A program made the translations under genes and the position numbers. From Marinomonas fungiae (GTDB lineage: Bacteria > Pseudomonadota > Gammaproteobacteria > Pseudomonadales > Marinomonadaceae), in the NCBI RefSeq assembly GCF_001418205.1, contig NZ_LIQF01000002.1, positions 248,001-312,000 of the forward strand: DNA of 64,000 bases, read 5' to 3'. Below the pieces are notes generated by a model, which was not told the origin of the DNA, ran no database searches, and saw only the letters and a list, made by a program, of their open reading frames with translations. Of this stretch, positions 59,055-64,000 are shown piece after piece. Each line of letters starts with the position of its first letter. The first letter of the stretch is position 1.

Positions 59055-60035
59055 ATGAATGTCAGTAAACTGCTTATTGCCGCATCGACGGCGATTGTAT
59101 TGACCAGCCAAGTGGTTGCCGAAGAACTAAAGTTTGCCAACTTCACACCACCATTTCATACCATTAATGCCTCAGTCATTGAAAAACTAAACAATGACTT
59201 ATCTGCCGCGACCAATGGTTCGTTGACGGTACGTGGTTATCATGGCGGCGAGTTGGGCTCGGGCCCTGCAGAGCAATACATTCGTGTACTACAAGGCGCT
59301 GCGGATATGGCGTGGGGCTTACCTGGCTATACCTCCTCACAATTTGGTAAAACCATGATTGCTGAGTTACCGGGGGCAATTCCAGAAGACATGCCAGGCT
59401 ATCAAGCGTTGTGGCGTGCATTTGATGACAACCTTAGCCAAGAATTCCCAGGCACTAAACCGCTCGCGCTTTGGACGTCTGAGCCCAACATTTTCATTAT
59501 GCGAGACAAAGTGATTCGTTCACCGCAAGATTTAAAAGGGCTGAAAGTGCGTGTCGCTGGGGCTACCGCTGCAGAGGTGGCAAAAGCCTTAGGTGCTACG
59601 CCAGTGCAAATGCCTATTAGCCAAGTGTATAACGCCATGCAAACCGGTTTGATTGACGGCGTAATTACGGGCGCATCCACTTTGAAAGACTTTAAATTGG
59701 ACGAAGTGGCCGATGCCTTAACTCTCGGCGCACCACTAGGACGTTTGGCATTTTTTACCGTGTTAAATGCGCAGGTTTATAGCGACCTTAGTGCGGATCA
59801 GCAGGCAGCGGTGGACGCAGCCAGCGGTGCTGAGTTATCGAAAAGTGCCGAAGATGCTTGGCTAGCCACGGCTAATGCCGCGTTAGCAGCCGCGCGCGAA
59901 GACAGTGCCAATGCCATCGTCGAGCTAACCGATGCTGAAAAAGAGGCCTTTACTAAGGCGGTTTCCGGTGTCGTAAATAGCTATGTGAAAAGCGTTGACG
60001 GTGAAGATGCCCTAGCGGCGATGCAAGGCAATTAA
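59055..60035 (+). CDS. dctP: TRAP transporter substrate-binding protein DctP
   Basis: A 326-residue periplasmic binding protein that presents a carboxylate to the TRAP permease. The signal peptide (1-22) ends at VVA-EE. NIFIMRDKVIRSPQDLKGLKV (conserved region with the carboxylate-pairing Arg) and GLIDGVITGAST are typical. It follows the NTF2 gene after 129 bases and begins the dctPQM set. The ligand is probably an aromatic or related carboxylate, from context. Confidence 0.93.
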   Translation: MNVSKLLIAASTAIVLTSQVVAEELKFANFTPPFHTINASVIEKLNNDLSAATNGSLTVRGYHGGELGSGPAEQYIRVLQGAADMAWGLPGYTSSQFGKTMIAELPGAIPEDMPGYQALWRAFDDNLSQEFPGTKPLALWTSEPNIFIMRDKVIRSPQDLKGLKVRVAGATAAEVAKALGATPVQMPISQVYNAMQTGLIDGVITGASTLKDFKLDEVADALTLGAPLGRLAFFTVLNAQVYSDLSADQQAAVDAASGAELSKSAEDAWLATANAALAAAREDSANAIVELTDAEKEAFTKAVSGVVNSYVKSVDGEDALAAMQGN

Positions 60036-60037
60036 GT

Positions 60038-60544
60038 ATGCTGATCACCATTAGAAAGCTGGCGGATGGGCTAATTAGCCTGTCCGCTGCAATCGGAGCG
60101 CTGGGTCTGATCTTCATTATGTTGGTGATCCTTGTGGACGTGATTGGGCGGGCTTTTGGTTCGCCCATGTACGGCTCGCAGGACATTATTACCATGTCGA
60201 TGACGGTGGTGGTATTTGGTGCTATGGCCATCTGTGATCGCACAGGTGGCCATATTTCTGTGGACTTGTTTGAGCGTACCTATCCTACTTGGCTGAACCG
60301 TGTCATTGATATTCTTGCTGCTTTATTGGGTGTCGTCATCTTTGTTGGTATTGCCTACGCGGTGAATGAAAGTGCCAAGCTATCTGCCATGTTGAACTTG
60401 TCGACCAACTTGCTGCGCCTGCCAAAAGTCTGGTTTCAAAATGGTTTGTCAGTGTTCGCGTTGTTAACGGCAATAGGTATATTGCTGCGCGCAATAGAGC
60501 TCACTTTTTCGGGACGTGATGTACGTAAGGGGGGCGCAGTATGA
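60038..60544 (+). CDS. dctQ: TRAP transporter small permease DctQ
   Basis: A 168-residue membrane protein with four helices, of the DctQ family. Residues 14-36 and 49-66 are hydrophobic, and VDVIGRAFGSPMYGSQDI fits the family centre. It couples with DctM in the sodium-driven importer. Starts 2 bases after dctP; overlaps dctM by four bases. Confidence 0.92.
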   Translation: MLITIRKLADGLISLSAAIGALGLIFIMLVILVDVIGRAFGSPMYGSQDIITMSMTVVVFGAMAICDRTGGHISVDLFERTYPTWLNRVIDILAALLGVVIFVGIAYAVNESAKLSAMLNLSTNLLRLPKVWFQNGLSVFALLTAIGILLRAIELTFSGRDVRKGGAV

Positions 60545-61845
60545 GTGCTTCAATGATTGGCATGCTCGGTATTCTGATCATGTTTGTGTTGCTGGTATTA
60601 CGCGTACCCGTAGCGTTTGCCATGTTTGCGGTAGGCTTCGCTGGCATTACCATTCTGGACAGTAGTCGCTCGGCGTTTAGCTTATTAGCCTCAGAGAGCT
60701 TTACCTTAGCGTCGTCTCCTGAGCTAGTGGTGATTCCGTTGTTTATTCTGATGGGGAATGTGGCATCCGTCACGGGTATGAGCCAACGCTTATACGATGC
60801 GGCCTATGCCATTATTGGCCAATTTCGAGGCGGTTTAGCGTCCGCGACGGTGATTGGTTGTGGTGGTTTTGCCGCGTTATCGGGCTCGTCGGTGGCCTCA
60901 GCCTTGACGATGGGTAAGGTAGCGCTTGGGCAGATGGATCGTTTTAACTACAACACTCGTTTATCGACGGGTGTGGTGGCGGCGGGTGGTACTTTGGGAA
61001 TCTTGATTCCGCCGTCTACAGGCTTTGTCATCTATGCCATCTTAACCGAGCAAAGCATTGGGCGCTTGTTCTTAGCAGGCGTGTTGCCGGGCATTCTGTT
61101 GCTGCTACTGTTCATCGTCATGATCATGGTGATTTGCTATTTCAAACCGGATTTTGGTCCCGCGGGACCAAAGACGAATTTACAAGAAAAGAGCAAAGCG
61201 ATTCTTGGCGCAGGTCCGATCGTGGCGGTGATTTTGCTGACGATTGGCGGCATCTACGGTGGTTTATTTTCACCTGTTGAAGCAGCGGCCGTGGGGGCAG
61301 GTTTTGTCATTTTAGTGGGCTTTGTTAGTCGCTCTTTAAACATAAGAATGCTGTGGAAAGCGGCCCGCGATGCGGTAGTCACGACCGCTACGGTGATGTT
61401 AATTTTGATTGCTGCACACATGATTAATCCGTTTATGGCGCTTAGTCATATCCCCACGGCCGTCGGTGAGTTTTTGTCGATGCTGGATCTTGGGGTGACT
61501 GGGACGTTGATTTTAATCTTAATGATTTATCTGGTGCTGGGCTGCTTCTTGGAAGGGTTTGCGATGTTGGTGCTGACCTTGCCGATCTTCTTTCCGATCA
61601 TAATGCAGCTAGGCATTGATCCCATTTGGTTTGGTGTGCTCACTGTGTTGACCCTTGAAATGGGGCTGATTTCTCCTCCGGTGGGAATTAACGTGTTTAT
61701 TGTGAAATCGGTCGCTCCGAATGTGGAGTTGGGTGATATCTTCCGTGGCGTGTTGCCATTCTGGTTGATGATGATCTTAGCCGTGGCTTTGTTGATGGCT
61801 TTCCCGCAAATTGTATTGGTGCTACCCAATACCATGTTTGGTTAG
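60541..61845 (+). CDS. dctM: TRAP transporter large permease DctM
   Basis: A 434-residue membrane protein with about twelve helices. The conserved GGTLGILIPPSTGFVIYAILT and FSPVEAAAVGAG blocks mark the DctM family. It is the sodium-driven transport subunit. Overlaps the end of dctQ (ATGA) and is followed by a strong terminator. Confidence 0.94.
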   Translation: MSASMIGMLGILIMFVLLVLRVPVAFAMFAVGFAGITILDSSRSAFSLLASESFTLASSPELVVIPLFILMGNVASVTGMSQRLYDAAYAIIGQFRGGLASATVIGCGGFAALSGSSVASALTMGKVALGQMDRFNYNTRLSTGVVAAGGTLGILIPPSTGFVIYAILTEQSIGRLFLAGVLPGILLLLLFIVMIMVICYFKPDFGPAGPKTNLQEKSKAILGAGPIVAVILLTIGGIYGGLFSPVEAAAVGAGFVILVGFVSRSLNIRMLWKAARDAVVTTATVMLILIAAHMINPFMALSHIPTAVGEFLSMLDLGVTGTLILILMIYLVLGCFLEGFAMLVLTLPIFFPIIMQLGIDPIWFGVLTVLTLEMGLISPPVGINVFIVKSVAPNVELGDIFRGVLPFWLMMILAVALLMAFPQIVLVLPNTMFG

Positions 61846-61870
61846 CTTGAAATTTTGCTGATAGGAGAAG

Positions 61871-61905
61871 AAAGTGGCTTTAAATGAAGATTTAAAGCCA
61901 CTTTT
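61871..61905 (+). terminator. Terminator of the TRAP operon
   Basis: AAAGTGGCTTTAAAT (61871-61885) and its complement ATTTAAAGCCACTTT (61890-61904) form a perfect 15-bp stem with a GAAG loop, then T and AT-rich sequence. Also suits the convergent cpxA. Confidence 0.92.
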
Positions 61906-61926
61906 GTATTAATTGAATTGTGCTTT

Positions 61927-63327
61927 TTAGCTGACGAGCGGCAGTTTAATTTCTATTTTCAATCCGCCTAGATCACTTCTGAGCGCGCGAATACTGCCAT
62001 TGTGCTGACGGATCGCATTCTCGGTAATAGCCAGTCCTAAGCCTGTGCCGCCAGAGTGTTGATCACGGGCGGTAGAGACTCGATAGAAGGGGCGGAAGAT
62101 GGCTTCTCGTTCCTCTTCCTCGACGCCGTCACCGTCGTCTTCGACGAGGATAGTCAATTGTCGATGGTCTGCAGTCAGGGTCACGAGAATGTTCGATTTA
62201 CCGTAGTAAATAGCGTTGCGTACAATATTTTCCAAAGCACTCATCAAGAGTGGCGGATGGCATAGAATCGTACGATCAGGGATGTGGGAAAAGGTAAGGT
62301 TTTTTCCCATCTGCTCAGCTTCGTATTGAGTGTCTTTAAGTAGCTCTTCCCATAGGCTTTGCAGCGGTTGCTGCTCTCGCTGATTATGACTATCTACCTG
62401 CATGCGTGACAATTCTAATAGGTTGCTAATCATGGATTCTAAACGCTGTGCTTCAGTTTCAATGCGTGTCAGTTCGGGGCTTTGACCGAGTTTTCGTTGG
62501 GCCAGAGAGTTCGCCATACCGAGTCGCGTCAAGGGGGAGCGCAATTCGTGGGAAATGTCTGACAGTAAGCGTTGTTGACGAGAAATCATTTGATTCACCG
62601 CCTCTACCATCTGATTAAAACTGGCGCCAGCCTGTCGGAATTCGGTGCTGCCTTTTTCAAGCTCTGGGTCAATGCTAAATTCACCACGAGCCACCCGTTG
62701 AGCGGCTTTTTCAAGACGGCGTGCGGGCTGGCTTAACGCCCATGCGAGCCATAATAATAACGGTGTACTAATCAACATGGTGACTAATAACAGCTGGAAG
62801 GGGTGATCAAACAGTTGGATTAAAAAGCTCGGCGGGCGTGCCCATTTAATACCGACATACAGCACGTAATCGCTGTTAGCCAGTTGGATGGGCATTGGAC
62901 CTGCCAATAGAAAGCGCCCATACAATCGTTGCTGCGGCACCTTGTCATCTTCAATATTCGTGACAAAGTTTCGCAGTGCGCGCGCACTCATTGAGCGATG
63001 CTCGTAGGGGGATAATAGATTGCCTTCGGCGTCGGTAATAAACAGCTCTAAACCGCCGTCATTGCCATGTGCATTGTGTTGGTGACGTTCATCGGTGCGT
63101 TGTTTGATTTGCCAAACGATGCTTTTAATATCGTTTTGATCGGCAAATTGTTTTTCGATGCGGTCTCGTATCTCAAGTAAGCGCTGGTAGTGGTCTTTTG
63201 GTACATCGGTCATTTTACGTGGATCAAGGTGCTGTAATGACAGCACTGCCATCAATACCAAAAACATGGTGAACCAAAAAATGGCAAAGATGCGACCGTA
63301 AAGGTTGGTGATTTTGGGTAGACGCAT
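61927..63327 (-). CDS. cpxA: Envelope stress sensor kinase CpxA
   Basis: A 466-residue membrane sensor kinase closely similar to E. coli CpxA. TM1 is at about 12-31 (GRIFAIFWFTMFLVLMAVL), a periplasmic domain follows (32-165), TM2 is at about 177-200 (LLLVTMLISTPLLLWLAW), then HAMP, HisKA (SDISHELRSPLTRL) and the ATP site (EDDGDGVEEEE, GGTGLGLAI). The start is set at 63327, one base overlapping the regulator stop (TGATG). It senses envelope protein misfolding. No cpxP is in view. Confidence 0.93.
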   Translation of the reverse strand: MRLPKITNLYGRIFAIFWFTMFLVLMAVLSLQHLDPRKMTDVPKDHYQRLLEIRDRIEKQFADQNDIKSIVWQIKQRTDERHQHNAHGNDGGLELFITDAEGNLLSPYEHRSMSARALRNFVTNIEDDKVPQQRLYGRFLLAGPMPIQLANSDYVLYVGIKWARPPSFLIQLFDHPFQLLLVTMLISTPLLLWLAWALSQPARRLEKAAQRVARGEFSIDPELEKGSTEFRQAGASFNQMVEAVNQMISRQQRLLSDISHELRSPLTRLGMANSLAQRKLGQSPELTRIETEAQRLESMISNLLELSRMQVDSHNQREQQPLQSLWEELLKDTQYEAEQMGKNLTFSHIPDRTILCHPPLLMSALENIVRNAIYYGKSNILVTLTADHRQLTILVEDDGDGVEEEEREAIFRPFYRVSTARDQHSGGTGLGLAITENAIRQHNGSIRALRSDLGGLKIEIKLPLVS

Positions 63328-64000
63328 CAACTATCGCCTTCGGTGAGTAAGTAACCACGGCCACGAAGTGTTTTGATTCGTGGTTTGCCATTATCCCAAT
63401 CGGGGAGTTTTTTTCGTAGGTTGGAGACGTGCATATCTATGGCACGGTCAAAAGGCGCAAGGCGTTTGCCCAGCACATCGAGACTCAGACTTTCTTTCGT
63501 CAAAATTTGGCCCGGATGTAACAAGAAGTGATGCAACAGCGCAAACTCGGTGCTGGTCAACTCCAGTAACGTATCGTCGCAGTAGGCTTCAATCTTGCCG
63601 GGATAAAGTTTGATATCGAAGTATTCAATGACATCGGCATGGGGCGAGTGTTGTCGAGTTTGTACCCGCCGTAAAATCGCGCGCATGCGCGCCAGTAGCT
63701 CTCGTTCACTAAAAGGTTTCGCCAAGTAATCGTCCGCACCAAGCTCTAGTCCGACAACACGGTCAATCTCTTCGCCTTTAGCGGTCAGCATTAACACCGG
63801 TGTATCTGAATGCTCTCGTAAGCGACGTAGGGTGTCGATACCGTTCAGCTTAGGCATCATCACATCCAGCAGAATCAGATCGATCTGCGGAGTGAGCATC
63901 GCTAATCCAGCTTCTCCGTCATGAGCGACTGATACCGTAAAATTTTCATAGGTGAATACTTCGGTCAGTAGCTCAGTCAGTTCTACGTCATCGTCGATAA
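63327..64000 (-). CDS. cpxR: Response regulator CpxR, 5' end outside the window
   Basis: The reading frame is open to the right edge, so the start is missing. The first visible residues include the acidic IDDD pocket, then LLDVMMPKLNG with the phospho-Asp, MLTAKGEE, and GADDYLAKPF with the conserved Lys. The C-terminal winged helix (about 130 to the end: LTSTEFALLHHFLLHPGQIL, then IDMHVSNLRKKL) is OmpR-type. It is first of the cpxRA operon and phosphorylated by CpxA. Confidence 0.92.
   Translation of the reverse strand, partial: IDDDVELTELLTEVFTYENFTVSVAHDGEAGLAMLTPQIDLILLDVMMPKLNGIDTLRRLREHSDTPVLMLTAKGEEIDRVVGLELGADDYLAKPFSERELLARMRAILRRVQTRQHSPHADVIEYFDIKLYPGKIEAYCDDTLLELTSTEFALLHHFLLHPGQILTKESLSLDVLGKRLAPFDRAIDMHVSNLRKKLPDWDNGKPRIKTLRGRGYLLTEGDS

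Overview
The window comes from a motile, Gram-negative marine-type gammaproteobacterium. The closest overall match from memory is a Marinomonas-like member of the Oceanospirillales; this is judged from gene content and protein style, not from a search. The pointers are polar-type flagellin and FliD genes with sigma-28 promoters, a NudF/YqiB/YqiA/ParE block as in other gammaproteobacteria, CpxRA, choline uptake genes and TRAP transport. No rRNA, tRNA, CRISPR array, insertion sequence or prophage was seen.

Region 1 (1-17.0 kb) is a flagellar filament and flagellin-glycosylation locus. On the plus strand it holds the end of flgL, an HD-GYP-like protein with a damaged HD pair, fliS, two nearly identical flagellins, flaG, fliD, a small FliT-like gene and a large Maf-type glycosyltransferase. 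On the minus strand a six-gene operon (pseB, pseC, pseF, a pseG-acetyltransferase fusion, pseI and a Pse-associated methyltransferase) should make and modify CMP-pseudaminic acid, which Maf is expected to put on the flagellins. Sigma-28 promoter matches precede fliS and both flagellins, and a fourth candidate precedes pseB. A sialidase-fold gene lies on the minus strand between fliS and the flagellins.

Region 2 (17.0-37.5 kb) is mostly housekeeping: tag, an orphan CbiM-like permease, nudF, an acyltransferase, yqiB, yqiA, parE, a DUF3012 lipoprotein, an OmpA-family lipoprotein, a UPF0149 protein, an aromatic/aspartate aminotransferase and a methyltransferase. These are followed by two cyclic-di-GMP proteins, pirin, an AEC transporter, a His-tailed oxidoreductase, yceH, a fatty-acid hydroxylase-type membrane protein and a MalY/PatB-type lyase.

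Region 3 (37.7-50.4 kb) carries choline uptake with its repressor (betI, choX, choW, choV) and a divergent MTHFR-like gene. It continues with a cyanide-insensitive bd-type oxidase with a tiny third subunit, sulfite reductase cysI with a DUF934 partner, a MocR regulator and the oxidase assembly factor ccoG.

Region 4 (50.4-53.9 kb) is an accessory island. It has an eroded reading-frame stretch, a shortened MqsA-like zinc-finger gene, and a tight three-gene operon of an Mrr-type nuclease, the DNA ADP-ribosyltransferase DarT and its macrodomain antitoxin DarG.

Region 5 (54.1-64.0 kb) holds lplA and then a probable aromatic-acid catabolic cluster. The cluster has a LysR regulator with two N-terminal helix-turn-helix domains, a LigAB-type extradiol dioxygenase, an alpha/beta hydrolase, an NTF2-like protein and a DctPQM TRAP transporter. 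The window ends in cpxA and a cpxR cut by the right edge.

The most promising unexplored systems are the mrr-darT-darG operon, the LigAB-hydrolase-NTF2-TRAP cluster with its unusual regulator, and the sialidase-fold gene inside the pseudaminic acid/flagellin locus.
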